Positions 7,811 to 15,683 of a stretch of 29,017 nucleotides of DNA are shown here, one piece after another (position 1 is the stretch's first letter; each line of letters begins with the position of its first letter). The position numbers were made by a program, and so were the translations under genes. The notes beneath the pieces were generated by a model. The model saw only the letters and a list, made by a program, of their open reading frames with translations, did not search any database and had not been told where the DNA came from. This DNA is from DRQF01 sp964559135 (GTDB lineage: Bacteria > Planctomycetota > GCA-002687715 > DRQF01). The stretch spans positions 1 through 29,017 of the forward strand of contig CAZLGG010000048.1 in the NCBI GenBank assembly GCA_964559135.1. The letters run 5' to 3'.

Positions 7811-8563
7811 CTACCCCAGCGCTCCCGGACGTATGGGCGGAGCCAGTCGGACCATTCTCCGCCAAGTGACGAGTCGTTCAATGAAGTACTTGACGTGGAC
7901 GCCCAGCTTGAGAAGCCCCTTTTTCAAGGGGTTCCACGAGAGGATGTCGGCCATGCGATCCACGAAAGCGAGGCTGGTCTTGCGGTAGGCCTTGATCTCC
8001 ACCTTGGCATACTCTTCGAGCATGTCCCGGATGAGCTTGTCCCATCCCTCCGCGCTCAGTCGTAGGAGTTCCTCGTGACAATAGGAGAGATGGTTCACTT
8101 CGTCGTCGGCAATCATACGGACCGCTGGACCGATGTCGGGATCGTCGCCGAACAGTTTGACCATGAGATCGACCTCTTCCGCCGCGCGCTGCTCGGTGAC
8201 ACGGCTGTGTACCAGATAGCTGATGATTTCCTCCTCGGAGAGAGGGTCGCTCTTCTCGAGTCGTCCATGGCTGAGACCGATTCCCCATCGTTCCAGGTGC
8301 ATGCAATAGTCCGCTTCCGGGTCCACGTCCACGCAGCCTAAGCCCCGTTGCTCGAGAAGTCGGCGAAAGATGCGTCCGTGTTTGGATTCGTCTTCGCCGT
8401 GACGGACGACTTTGGGTCGGAGAACGTCGTCGTCCATCAACGCGGCGATGCGCCCGTTCTCCCAACCCCCTTGAGTCTCTCCCTTGGCCGCGACGCTCAC
8501 GAAGAAACGGAAGGCTTCCGGATTGCTCTTGATCTCTTGAAAAATCGAGGATGCCGACAGCAT
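7811..8563 (-). CDS. Ferritin-like diiron protein
   Basis: A 250-residue, mostly helical cytosolic protein without signal peptide. It has the two ExxH half-sites of a ferritin-like four-helix bundle: EDESKH (E59, H62) and DDEVNHLSYCHEE (E155, H158), with further candidate ligands E29 and E124. This pattern supports a dinuclear iron (or Fe/Mn) site and an oxidase, oxygenase or iron-handling role. The helical C terminus (about 190-250) is Lys/Arg-rich and ends VRLAPPIRPGALG. I cannot assign a substrate. It begins about 170 bp beyond the terminator of the next gene and could be co-transcribed with the S9 peptidase, whose start is 58 bp downstream. Confidence 0.8.
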   Translation of the reverse strand: MLSASSIFQEIKSNPEAFRFFVSVAAKGETQGGWENGRIAALMDDDVLRPKVVRHGEDESKHGRIFRRLLEQRGLGCVDVDPEADYCMHLERWGIGLSHGRLEKSDPLSEEEIISYLVHSRVTEQRAAEEVDLMVKLFGDDPDIGPAVRMIADDEVNHLSYCHEELLRLSAEGWDKLIRDMLEEYAKVEIKAYRKTSLAFVDRMADILSWNPLKKGLLKLGVHVKYFIERLVTWRRMVRLAPPIRPGALG

Positions 8564-8672
8564 GGCGGGTTCCCCTTCTCCTGACTCCTCGAGGAGATTG
8601 TAACGTCTAGGGAGTCATGCTCCCACCACGCGGCTTCGGAAACGCGAGTCATCGGTCGAGACTCCCGGCACG

Positions 8673-8708
8673 AAAAAGGCCGCCGCCCATTTTCATGGAC
8701 GGCGGCCC
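8673..8708 (-). terminator. Rho-independent terminator of the secreted protein gene at 8732
   Basis: Read on the minus strand, GGCCGCCG and CGGCGGCC (8707-8700 and 8685-8678) form an 8-bp stem extended by an inner CCAT/ATGG pairing, followed by five T (8677-8673). It lies 24 bp after the stop codon at 8732. Confidence 0.9.
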
Positions 8709-8731
8709 CGAGATTCAGACGTGATGCCGGA

Positions 8732-10573
8732 TCAGAAGATCTGATACTCGGGATTGGAGAGCCAGTAGTGGCCGCCCGAGGCATCGATGAAGTAGCCGTA
8801 GACCTGGAAGACCAAGTCAAGACCGCTCCCCGCGAGGGCTCCCGCGCCGGTGACGGCCCGAGTCCAGGTGCCGGTCGGGCCCGTCATCACCGTGGGGTCG
8901 TAGGAGCCGACACCGCCAAAGGCGGAGATGGCTCCGAAATCGGGCCCAGGATTCAGGATCGATGTGTAGATGTTGCCCACGGGCGTCGCGAGCACGGGCG
9001 TGCTGCTGCTGTCGAACGCCATCGTGAGTGGCATGTTGGCCACTCCACCCTGAGCACTGAACACGAGGACCCCGGGCGAGGGGATCCAGGTGACGCGGAA
9101 TTGACGGGCGAACAGGTTGAAGCTCGCGACGTCGGTCGTCGTGCTGGCTTCGACGACGACGGCGCCGCCCACGGACGGAGCCATGACGGTGGCGCTGGCC
9201 AGTCCGTTGGCGTCCGATGTCACCATCGTGGGCGTGATGATCGTGCCGAGGCCTGCGGTGACGTTGAACGTCACGGGAACGCCCGCGATGGGCGCGCCGC
9301 CCGCGGTTTGCACGCGAACCGTGCAGGGCTGGAAGGTCTCGTTGATGTTGACGATCTGGTTGTCGCCGCTCACGACCACCATCGTGTTGGGGGGCGTGAA
9401 GGCGAAGTTGACCACCGGGTTCGCGGTGGGACGGAACAATTCGAGACTCGCCGCGATGGAACCGGAGGGCGGGCCCTGGTTCGTGTCGAAGCGGAAGTTG
9501 TAAGTGGTCCCCCAACGGAGGGCGTTGGCGTTCTGGTTCTGGGCGAAGGTTTGCGTCGACCAGGTGATGGTGTTGCCGACGATGTTGCTGGTCCAGTCGG
9601 TGCCGTCAAACGGCTCGCCGCTGTGGTAGTCGACATCGTGGAAGCCCACGTTGGTGACGGTTGCGCCCGCCGGGAAGTCGATGGAGAACGCGCGTCCGGA
9701 GAGGTGAGAGTTCAGGTTGTGAACGGCCACTTCCCAGTGGAATGTCCCGTTGCCCTGGTCGGTGACCTTGAAGCCCACCCAGAACCGGCCGTCGCCCGCG
9801 ACGTCCACGGGAATGAGGGACACGCTGGGATCCATGGCCTTCCAGGCGAAGATGGCGGGCTCTTGCTGATGGGTTCCGCCCAGGAGGTTCATGTTGTAGC
9901 CGCCGCCGGAGGGGGAGAAGGAACAGTCCCTCCAGGAGGCGTTGTTGTCATCATTGTTCGCCATCGCATCCTGGGGCTGAATGTACTGGGCTTCGACGAC
10001 GTAGGACGCGCCGGGGAAGTTCGCGGGGTCGAGATCCGAGAGGTGAATCTGGAGTCGCTTGTAGATGCTGTTGCCACTGGAGCCCTGGTTGCCATCGGCG
10101 TAGGGGTAGTTGAAGAAGCCCGTGCTGGCGTTGACTTCGAACTTGTTGCCGAGGCCGCCCTGCGAGCCGTTGAGTCCCGATCCGTAGGGGTCGGAGCAGC
10201 CGACACCCAAGGACGTCCCGCTGGTCGGGTTCGGGCACGAGCCGCAAAGGGTCTGGCTGAGGGCGAAGAATCCGTGCTTCAGCCAGGATTGGCCGATCTG
10301 CTCGAAGCGCCCGTTCCAGATGCGGAAGGCATTCTGGCCGATCACCGGGTGTTGGTTGGTGCTCGAGACCCACGGCAAGTTTTGGTCGCCGATGTTGCAG
10401 GAGGTGGTCCCGATGGAGAAGGCATCGATGCCGCCGATGTGGCTGTAGTTGCTGGGGCCCGTGATGGCACCCACGATGACATCGGGGCCGACCTGGGCCG
10501 TGGCGATCCCCGAAACCAGGAAGAGGGCGCACGCGAGGGCGCCGACGATCGAAGCGGTTGGTTTTCGTTTCAT
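8732..10573 (-). CDS. Large secreted protein with Big/invasin-like Ig domain (paralogue 1)
   Basis: A 613-residue secreted protein. Residues 1-24 form a signal peptide (LACALFLVSGIATAQ). The first 370 residues are a beta-rich region with GPDVIVGAITGP, DAFSIGTTSCN, HPVIGQNAFR, the Cys cluster LCGSCPN...VGCSDPY, and FHDVDYHSG. An Ig-like Big-1/invasin-type domain follows at about 405-490 (CTVRVQTAGGAPIAGVPVTF, SDANGLASATV). The last 120 residues are a beta domain ending YWLSNPEYQIF. I recall this type from planctomycete secretomes, without a known function. It is chosen to start at ATG 10571-10573 with GAAGGAAAC in front; the open frame beyond this is GC-rich read-through. It is a clear paralogue of the adjacent gene at 10753. 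A role in adhesion or as a surface component is only inference. Confidence 0.85.
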   Translation of the reverse strand: MKRKPTASIVGALACALFLVSGIATAQVGPDVIVGAITGPSNYSHIGGIDAFSIGTTSCNIGDQNLPWVSSTNQHPVIGQNAFRIWNGRFEQIGQSWLKHGFFALSQTLCGSCPNPTSGTSLGVGCSDPYGSGLNGSQGGLGNKFEVNASTGFFNYPYADGNQGSSGNSIYKRLQIHLSDLDPANFPGASYVVEAQYIQPQDAMANNDDNNASWRDCSFSPSGGGYNMNLLGGTHQQEPAIFAWKAMDPSVSLIPVDVAGDGRFWVGFKVTDQGNGTFHWEVAVHNLNSHLSGRAFSIDFPAGATVTNVGFHDVDYHSGEPFDGTDWTSNIVGNTITWSTQTFAQNQNANALRWGTTYNFRFDTNQGPPSGSIAASLELFRPTANPVVNFAFTPPNTMVVVSGDNQIVNINETFQPCTVRVQTAGGAPIAGVPVTFNVTAGLGTIITPTMVTSDANGLASATVMAPSVGGAVVVEASTTTDVASFNLFARQFRVTWIPSPGVLVFSAQGGVANMPLTMAFDSSSTPVLATPVGNIYTSILNPGPDFGAISAFGGVGSYDPTVMTGPTGTWTRAVTGAGALAGSGLDLVFQVYGYFIDASGGHYWLSNPEYQIF

Positions 10574-10681
10574 GTTTCCTTCAGTCCATTGTTCAACGAC
10601 AAGAAAGGGCGCCTCCTGACCCCCCGGGGCAGAGGCTCCGTGTGAGCCGCGCTCCGATGACGAGGGGTGTGCGGCCGCGCC

Positions 10682-10710
10682 ATTAGAGCCATTCGAGGGC
10701 GCGACGACAA
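10682..10710 (-). promoter_or_regulatory. Candidate promoter with upstream A-tract
   Basis: On the minus strand, TTGTCG (10710-10705) and TCTAAT (10687-10682) are 17 bp apart, matching the sigma70 consensus at 4/6 and 5/6. A run of nine A (10728-10720) lies just upstream, as an UP element would. The predicted leader to the ATG at 10573 is about 100 nt. The gene therefore probably has its own transcription start, apart from its paralogue upstream. Confidence 0.5.
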
Positions 10711-10752
10711 TGAAAACAGTTTTTTTTTGAAGTCGTTGCGAGAGCATCCGAT

Positions 10753-12561
10753 TCAGAAACTGATGGATTGGCAGTTGCTTATGAAGATGCCGGGTGCTCC
10801 GCCGCTGAAGTCGAAGGCATAGACTTGGATCGCCGCTTGGAGCCCGGGCGGGACGTTCCCCGGAGGAACGATCTGAATGAGGGAGAAATTCCCGGCGGAG
10901 TCGGTCACGAGCGCAGGATCGAAGATTCCGATATTGGGAATTGCGGAGGCGACCACGAGGCCGGATTGAGGGGCGAGGACGCTGGTGCAAACCGTTCCCC
11001 AGGGTGTCGTCACCGGTTGTCGGGGAAAATCACCCGCCAGCGTGAAGGCCTGATTCGGAAGGTTCGTGGTCAGTTGCAGGCTGAAAAGACCCGAAGTCGG
11101 AGACCAGGAGACCTCGAGACCTCTGACGAAAAGATCGAACTCGACGAAGGAGCCCCCTGCCGCCGCACGAACGCGGGCGGGGCCGGTTCCGGCGAGGGCC
11201 GTCGCTTGAACCTGCGCGATGCCCGCGGCATCGGTCGTCGCCCCCGCGGCCGGGACGAGCGCCACGGGGCCATCGAGGACTTCGAACGTCACCGGGGCCC
11301 CCGCCACGGGAGTCCCATCGGCTTGGGTGAGTCGGACCCGGAGGGGTTGAGCAAACGGTTCGTTCATGTTGGTGGTTTGCTCGCTCCCCAGGACCTCTGA
11401 GAGGTGATCCGGCAGATTGATGGTCACGGGAATGGAGACTCCCGAGCGAAACGTGCGCAGCGTGACCGTGATGGCGTTGGGGGGTGGCAGATCACTTTCG
11501 TAGCCGAAACCGTAGAGCGTGCCCCAGCGAATGGCATTGGCGTTGGGGTCGGTGAAGGCGTTCGGGGTGAACCAACTCACCGCCGTCCCGTCGGACGTGA
11601 ACGTCCAGTCCGATCCGCTCACCGGGCTCCCGCTGTGGTAGTCAACGTCGTGGAAGCGGGGGTTGGTCACCATGGCGCCGTTGGTGATCGGCATGGAAAC
11701 GAAACTCACTCCTTCGTGGCTGTTGAAGTTCTGGATGGCGAGATCCCAACGGAATCCCCCGTTGGAAAGAGGGAGAACTCGCAAGCCCAGATAAACCCGC
11801 CCGTCGTTCGGAATGTCCACGGGTACGATGGCCACCTCGGGGGTCGTCTCCGCCCAGGCCGTCATGGCCGTCTCCCCCGGATGGACCGGTTCCGCCCCGA
11901 AGCTCATGTCGAAGCCGCCGCCGACGGGAGTGACGTGAAACTCTCGCCACGACGCGTTGTCGCCCAGGTTGCCCGCGGACGCCTCGTCGCTGGCGAGATA
12001 CAGAGCTTCGACGAACCAGCGGGCGCCCGGGTCGGCCAGGTCGGCGAGGGACACCTGGAGTCTTCGGTCGACGCTGCTCTGAATCATGCCCGTCGATGAC
12101 GGCGGGAAAGGGAACGTGCCGGTGACCGGATTGACGTCCGTTCGGGGGCCCAACGACAGCTGGTTTCCATTGAGCGACGCGGTCGACTGATCTGAGCATC
12201 CCGCTCCCAACTGGGTTCCGAAGACTCCGTTGCAGGGCGAGCAGAAACTCTGGGAGACCGCGAAGAAGGGGTGGCGAACCCATCCGAGTCCCACCTGCTC
12301 CAATCGCCCGTCGAGGAGTCGGTATGCCTGCAAGGCAATGACGGGATGATCCGGAGTGCCGGCGATCCAGTTGACCGACTGGCTCCCATCATTGCAGACG
12401 ATCGTGCCGACGGAGAAGGCATCGACGCCCAGTCCAGGGTCGTGGGCGTAATTCTCGATCCCCGTGATCTCGGCGACGTGAAGGTCTGGACCGAGGGTTT
12501 GCGCCTCGAGGGAAAGGCAGACGGTGAGCCAAAGGGCGATCGGGGCGAGGGTACGAATCAT
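10753..12561 (-). CDS. Large secreted protein with Big/invasin-like Ig domain (paralogue 2)
   Basis: A 602-residue secreted protein with the same layout as the neighbour at 8732: signal peptide (LAPIALWLTVCLSLEAQ), N-terminal beta region with GPDLHVAEITGIENY, DAFSVGTIVCN, HPVIALQAYR, FCSPCNG...AGCSDQ, FHDVDYHSG, an Ig-like domain (PLRVRLTQADGTPVAGAPVTF, TTDAAGIAQVQA) and a closing beta domain ending NCQSISF. Conserved Cys positions suggest the same disulfides. The start at ATG 12559-12561 is chosen because the signal peptide begins there, although no good Shine-Dalgarno is visible; an in-frame ATG at 12595-12597 is possible. The two genes look like an old tandem duplication. Function unknown. 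Confidence 0.83.
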   Translation of the reverse strand: MIRTLAPIALWLTVCLSLEAQTLGPDLHVAEITGIENYAHDPGLGVDAFSVGTIVCNDGSQSVNWIAGTPDHPVIALQAYRLLDGRLEQVGLGWVRHPFFAVSQSFCSPCNGVFGTQLGAGCSDQSTASLNGNQLSLGPRTDVNPVTGTFPFPPSSTGMIQSSVDRRLQVSLADLADPGARWFVEALYLASDEASAGNLGDNASWREFHVTPVGGGFDMSFGAEPVHPGETAMTAWAETTPEVAIVPVDIPNDGRVYLGLRVLPLSNGGFRWDLAIQNFNSHEGVSFVSMPITNGAMVTNPRFHDVDYHSGSPVSGSDWTFTSDGTAVSWFTPNAFTDPNANAIRWGTLYGFGYESDLPPPNAITVTLRTFRSGVSIPVTINLPDHLSEVLGSEQTTNMNEPFAQPLRVRLTQADGTPVAGAPVTFEVLDGPVALVPAAGATTDAAGIAQVQATALAGTGPARVRAAAGGSFVEFDLFVRGLEVSWSPTSGLFSLQLTTNLPNQAFTLAGDFPRQPVTTPWGTVCTSVLAPQSGLVVASAIPNIGIFDPALVTDSAGNFSLIQIVPPGNVPPGLQAAIQVYAFDFSGGAPGIFISNCQSISF

Positions 12562-12627
12562 CGAGAGAGATTCTACACTTCGCCCCCTCGCCCTCATAGA
12601 TTGTTGGATTGTTGCCGCCCGCGGGAG

Positions 12628-12641
12628 TGCATGATCATGCA
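12628..12641. repeat. 14-bp perfect palindrome
   Basis: TGCATGATCATGCA is a perfect palindrome in the 99-bp gap between the lipoprotein gene (stop at 12661) and the start of the secreted protein gene at 12561. It lies about 67 bp before that start and could be an operator for a dimeric regulator. No regulator is identified. Confidence 0.4.
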
Positions 12642-12660
12642 TAGGCTCCGCCGAATTCGG

Positions 12661-13365
12661 TCAGCGCCCGCGGCCCTCCACGGTCAGGGCATCGAAGGAT
12701 GTGGCCGCGTCGGCCTTCGTCCAGAAACCGATGCGGCCTCCGCGGCGAAAGGTGTCGTCTTCGGCCGCGAGAACTTGTTCTCCGTCAAAACGGATCGTGA
12801 TCGCATCGCCCCGAACGTTGACCTCCAATGTATGCCAGGTCTTGGGGTCGGCCTCCAGCGTGACCGAGGCGAGCTGGCTGCGCCGGCCTCCAACCACCTT
12901 GTAAATTCGCAAATTGTCCTCGAGCGGATTCCAACGGACGATCTGGTAGTTGTCGTGATCCTTGGCGCGCCAAACGAGTCCGCCACCCTGATCCTCTTCT
13001 CCCGAGTTTGCGCGGAGGTTCACTTTCAGGGTCAGATCCGCGGGGAAGGTCTCCTTCGAGAGGAGCAGATTGTAGGTCGAACCGCTGTTTTCAGTCGACA
13101 CGAGGGTCAGCACCTTCTTGCCTTCGGGGGCGTCGGTCCTCGATTGCACGCCCCATATGGCCGGCGTCCCGGCGCCGTTCGTTTCCGTCACGGTCCAGCC
13201 CTGTGGCAAGGCGCCTTCGGACACGTCCTCGAATCCCAGGTGCAGCGTCCTTGCGGCCTCGGTCGACAGGGGCGATTTTTCCTGGGTTTCTTCCCTGTCT
13301 CGCGAGCTTCCGCAGGCACTGATGAGGACGAAGGCGAGGATCATGGGGACTCCAATTCGCTGCAT
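12661..13365 (-). CDS. Lipoprotein with LamG/DUF1080-like jelly-roll domain
   Basis: A 234-residue lipoprotein. The signal peptide ends in the lipobox LISAC (Cys about 20). The mature part from about residue 40 is a concanavalin-like beta-sandwich: LHLGFEDVSEGALPQGW, LKVNLRANSGEEDQGGGLVW, DHDNYQIVRWNPLEDNLRIY, TWHTLEVNVRGDAITIRFDG and GRIGFWTKADAATSFDALTV. This pattern matches DUF1080/3-keto-disaccharide hydrolase-like and LamG domains, which often bind carbohydrates; no catalytic residue can be pointed to. The ATG at 13363-13365 has AAGGAG 9 nt upstream. It lies 64 bp downstream of the RiPP partner gene on the same strand, so it could belong to that transcript. Confidence 0.8.
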   Translation of the reverse strand: MQRIGVPMILAFVLISACGSSRDREETQEKSPLSTEAARTLHLGFEDVSEGALPQGWTVTETNGAGTPAIWGVQSRTDAPEGKKVLTLVSTENSGSTYNLLLSKETFPADLTLKVNLRANSGEEDQGGGLVWRAKDHDNYQIVRWNPLEDNLRIYKVVGGRRSQLASVTLEADPKTWHTLEVNVRGDAITIRFDGEQVLAAEDDTFRRGGRIGFWTKADAATSFDALTVEGRGR

Positions 13366-13429
13366 GGCACGGGTCTCCTTGGGCTGGGGAGTGAGGATGC
13401 GAAGACAATCGGATTCGTTGGAAGTCGAC

Positions 13430-14281
13430 TCAGACGACGATGGACCGGATGAGATCGAGTCCCGTCCACTTTTGGAACCATCCGCCGACGTCCGCCGCGA
13501 GAGCCTCGCCATCGATTCCCGGCTGAGTCGCCGTGTGGGCGAGGGCCTCGCCGAGGGAGTCTCCACGGCGGAGCGATTCCAGCAGGATGGCTTGCGCGCG
13601 AGTGAGGTCGGACCGCCAGACTCGCCAGTCGTGACGGTAGATCAACAGCCACGACGGCGCGGGTTTGGGGACTTCGGGCTCCTCACCATCCTTGACCGAC
13701 TGGACGTAAGCGTTGACCGGGTAGTTGAACTTCAAAAGGCGGGTGGCCGGAATGAAATCCAACTTCGCTTCGGCCCAGGACTCGGGCGGGATGGCGGCGA
13801 GCTCCTGCTGATCGATGGAGGGGCTTCGAGCGGCGTCGAAAACCTCTTCGGAGGCGCGTTCGAGGCGCGCGACTTCCACCACGAAGTCCCGGTGAGGGAC
13901 GTCCTCGGCTTCTTCCGCCAGATACGCGGGGAAAGACGAGCCCAAAAGGGCAAGGTTTTTCGAGCGCGACGGGTGTCGATGGATGTAGTCCCTCGCCAAG
14001 TCGCAAAAGAGGTCCGCTCCCAGAATGTGGTGGGTCGTCTTGTGCTCTTCGAAGAGGATGTCGATGAGGCGCCAATAGTACATGCTGGCGTAGACCTGAA
14101 GCCTCTGTTCCGAAGTCATGTTCGCGGAGGGCAGCACGACATCTTCCAGGTCACGGGCCGCCTCGGGAATCAAGGACATGGCTTCCGGGCCGCGGAGGCC
14201 TTCGGCGGCTCCCTCCGGATGGGTCACGGCGGCCAGCATCCAGCGTTCGATGCGGTCGAGAGAGGCGGGCTCAGATCCCAT
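13430..14281 (-). CDS. bufC: DUF2063 (BufC/HvfC-type) partner of the MNIO enzyme
   Basis: A 283-residue protein of the DUF2063 family. The N-terminal helical domain (about 5-100) contains the hallmark RLQVYASMYYWRLIDILFEE and LARDYIHRHPSRSKNLALLG followed by FPAYLAEE. The C-terminal part (170-283) includes WLLIYRHDWRVWRSDLTRAQ and matches the second domain of BufC/HvfC. By family knowledge this partner recruits the precursor leader peptide and presents it to the MNIO enzyme. Its start overlaps the MNIO gene end by 11 bp, so the two are coupled and probably made in equal amounts. It belongs to the cluster that continues to 15929. Confidence 0.9.
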   Translation of the reverse strand: MGSEPASLDRIERWMLAAVTHPEGAAEGLRGPEAMSLIPEAARDLEDVVLPSANMTSEQRLQVYASMYYWRLIDILFEEHKTTHHILGADLFCDLARDYIHRHPSRSKNLALLGSSFPAYLAEEAEDVPHRDFVVEVARLERASEEVFDAARSPSIDQQELAAIPPESWAEAKLDFIPATRLLKFNYPVNAYVQSVKDGEEPEVPKPAPSWLLIYRHDWRVWRSDLTRAQAILLESLRRGDSLGEALAHTATQPGIDGEALAADVGGWFQKWTGLDLIRSIVV

Positions 14282-15134
14282 GGCCGGCCTCCTCTGCTGC
14301 GGTGGCGGTCTTCCGGAAACGTTCCGCCTTTTTCACCTCATCGTGAACGACCTCGAACTCCGGAATCTTGTCATCCCACTCCAAGAGCGTTGCGCGGTTG
14401 CCGGCTTCCGTCATGACCGCGCGATACAGCTCCCAGACCGCGTCGATGACGTGGTCGTCATGGGTGTCGATGCAGTGGGTTCCCTTGTCGGTGTGCCCCG
14501 CCAAGTGAATCTGCACCACGCGTTCGTAAGGGAAGCCCTTCAGGTATTCTTTCGGGTCGAGGTCGTGGTTTCTGCACGTCACGTAGACGTTGTTGACGTC
14601 GAGGAGCAGAGCGCAGTCGCTCTCTTCGGCCATGCGGGCGATGAACTCCGCCTCGGAAATCGTCGAGCTCCGGAAGGTGAGGTAAGTGGAAGGATTCTCG
14701 AGGACGAGGGGACGCTCCATGACGTCCTGGACGATTCTGATCCGCTCCACCATGTGGCGGAGGCTCTCCTCGTTGTAGGGGACGGGGTAGAGGTCGTGCC
14801 CGTTGATTCCGGCGACGCCGGTCCAGCAGACGTGATCTCCCAACCAGACCGCTTTCACCCGTTCGGCGAGGGCCTTCAGTTTCTTCAGAAAAGGAACGTC
14901 GATGGGATCGGTGCTTCCGATCGACATCGACACTCCGTGCATGACGATCGGATAGCGCTCCGCGATCTGGTCGAGGAACCAAAGGGGGCGACCTTCCGTA
15001 TCGATGTAATTCTCGGAGATGATCTCGAACCAGTCGATGGTCGGCCAGTGTTCGAGAATGTGTTGGTAGTGGACCGTGCGCAGGCCCATGCCCAAGCCGA
15101 GGTCCGGCAGTCCCCAGCGATTCGGAATCGTCAT
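14271..15134 (-). CDS. bufB: Multinuclear iron oxidase, MNIO/DUF692 (BufB/HvfB/TglH-type)
   Basis: A 287-residue TIM-barrel enzyme of the DUF692/MNIO family, which uses two or three iron ions and oxygen to modify cysteines in ribosomal peptides. Putative metal ligands and conserved stretches are visible: LGMGLRTVHYQ, FEIISENY, IVMHGVSMSIG, WLGDHVCW, RPLVLENPSTYL, LLLDVNNVYVT, VQIHLAGHTD and DTHDDHV, then TLLEWDDKIPEF. All expected His, Asp and Glu positions appear to be present, so the enzyme should be active. GGGAGAGAG lies directly upstream of the ATG. The gene follows the 81-residue precursor at 15232 after a 97-bp gap containing an 11-bp perfect inverted repeat. In bufferin and oxazolin systems the product is a thiooxazole or oxazolone-thioamide-bearing, copper-binding peptide; the exact modification here is unknown. 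Confidence 0.93.
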   Translation of the reverse strand: MTIPNRWGLPDLGLGMGLRTVHYQHILEHWPTIDWFEIISENYIDTEGRPLWFLDQIAERYPIVMHGVSMSIGSTDPIDVPFLKKLKALAERVKAVWLGDHVCWTGVAGINGHDLYPVPYNEESLRHMVERIRIVQDVMERPLVLENPSTYLTFRSSTISEAEFIARMAEESDCALLLDVNNVYVTCRNHDLDPKEYLKGFPYERVVQIHLAGHTDKGTHCIDTHDDHVIDAVWELYRAVMTEAGNRATLLEWDDKIPEFEVVHDEVKKAERFRKTATAAEEAGHGI

Positions 15135-15155
15135 CTCTCTCTCCCATTCAAGGCG

Positions 15156-15188
15156 CAGGTCCCGTCTCCTCGTGGGCGACGGGACCTG
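15156..15188 (-). promoter_or_regulatory. Stem-loop between RiPP precursor and MNIO gene
   Basis: CAGGTCCCGTC (15156-15166) and GACGGGACCTG (15178-15188) are an 11-bp perfect inverted repeat with an 11-nt loop, placed between the precursor stop (15232) and the MNIO start (15134). There is no T-run after it on the minus strand. It could lower read-through or protect the precursor mRNA 3' end, giving more precursor than enzyme. Confidence 0.6.
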
Positions 15189-15231
15189 ATGGCCGGCGAG
15201 AACCGCCGTTTGGACCTGAGCGACAGACGGT

Positions 15232-15477
15232 CTACTTGCCGTCTTTCTTCTTGTCCTTGCCGTTGCAGCTGCCCTTGCCGTTGCAGCCGTCCTTGCCGTT
15301 GCAGCTGCCCTTGCCGTTGCAGCCGTCCTTGCTGTTGCAAGAACTCTTCTTGGTGCTGTCCTCGGCCGGCTTGTCGCCGTCTTTCTTCTTGTCGCCGCAG
15401 CCCACGGTGGCCCCGGCCAGGATGCCGCCGGTGGCGGCCAGAATCATCTTGTTGAAATCGCGTCGTTTGATGCTCAT
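15232..15477 (-). CDS. Cys-repeat RiPP precursor, bufferin/oxazolin-like (copy 1)
   Basis: An 81-residue precursor. Residues 1-27 form a leader/signal with KRRDFNKM, which fits the twin-arginine pattern RRxFxK, then a hydrophobic stretch (ILAATGGILAGATVGC) ending in a Cys that may be lipidated, although the lipobox is weak. A charged linker (DKKKDGDKPAEDSTKK) is followed by a core with five Cys spaced six residues apart: SSCNSKDGCNGKGSC, then DGC and GSC, separated by NGK. The core DNA carries a 36-bp tandem unit. The CNGKGS/CNGKDG pattern resembles the EGKCG repeats of HvfA-like peptides, whose Cys are modified by MNIO enzymes. GAGGA lies 7 nt before the ATG. The protein and the copy at 15684 are paralogues of equal length. 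Function inferred: exported copper binding; not shown by sequence alone. Confidence 0.85.
   Translation of the reverse strand: MSIKRRDFNKMILAATGGILAGATVGCGDKKKDGDKPAEDSTKKSSCNSKDGCNGKGSCNGKDGCNGKGSCNGKDKKKDGK
15254..15346. repeat. 36-bp tandem repeat coding for the Cys-repeat core
   Basis: The unit beginning TCCTTGCCGTTGCAG recurs with a 36-bp step (15254, 15290, and a partial copy at 15326) and has an internal 18-bp near-repeat CCGTTGCAG. It encodes the CNGK(G/D)(S/G) hexads of the RiPP precursor. Such a tract could expand or contract by slippage, changing the number of Cys. Confidence 0.8.
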
Positions 15478-15643
15478 CGTGAAATCCTCGAATCGTCTGT
15501 GGGGGGAAGCCGATCCTCATGGCCTCACCCACGTTCTCGTTGCTCGTCCCACGCCGACGATCCGCGCCGACGTCATCCCAGTCTACTCATACAGCCGCGA
15601 AAAACGTCGCGGAATCCGGCGCGATCGCCGGAAGGGCGGGAGA

Positions 15644-15669
15644 GGGCGGGCCGAGGGTTCGACCCGCCC
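15644..15669 (-). promoter_or_regulatory. Stem-loop after RiPP precursor copy 2
   Basis: GGGCGGG (15644-15650) and CCCGCCC (15663-15669) pair over 7 bp, with an inner CGA/TCG pairing (52-54 with 59-61). It lies about 15 bp after the stop of the gene at 15684. No T-run follows on the minus strand, so it is a possible mRNA stabiliser or a weak terminator between the two precursor genes. Confidence 0.45.
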
Positions 15670-15683
15670 GTCCCCCGTCGAAG

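Noticed and set aside
8768..10645. Open frame of 625 codons on the plus strand
   Set aside because: It lies antisense to the secreted protein gene at 8732-10573 and has low-complexity Gly/Arg/Asp/Val-rich content without motif or signal. It is a shadow frame of GC-rich DNA.
10720..10728. Run of nine T as a terminator
   Set aside because: No plus-strand gene ends before it and no stem precedes it. On the minus strand it is an A-tract upstream of a candidate promoter.
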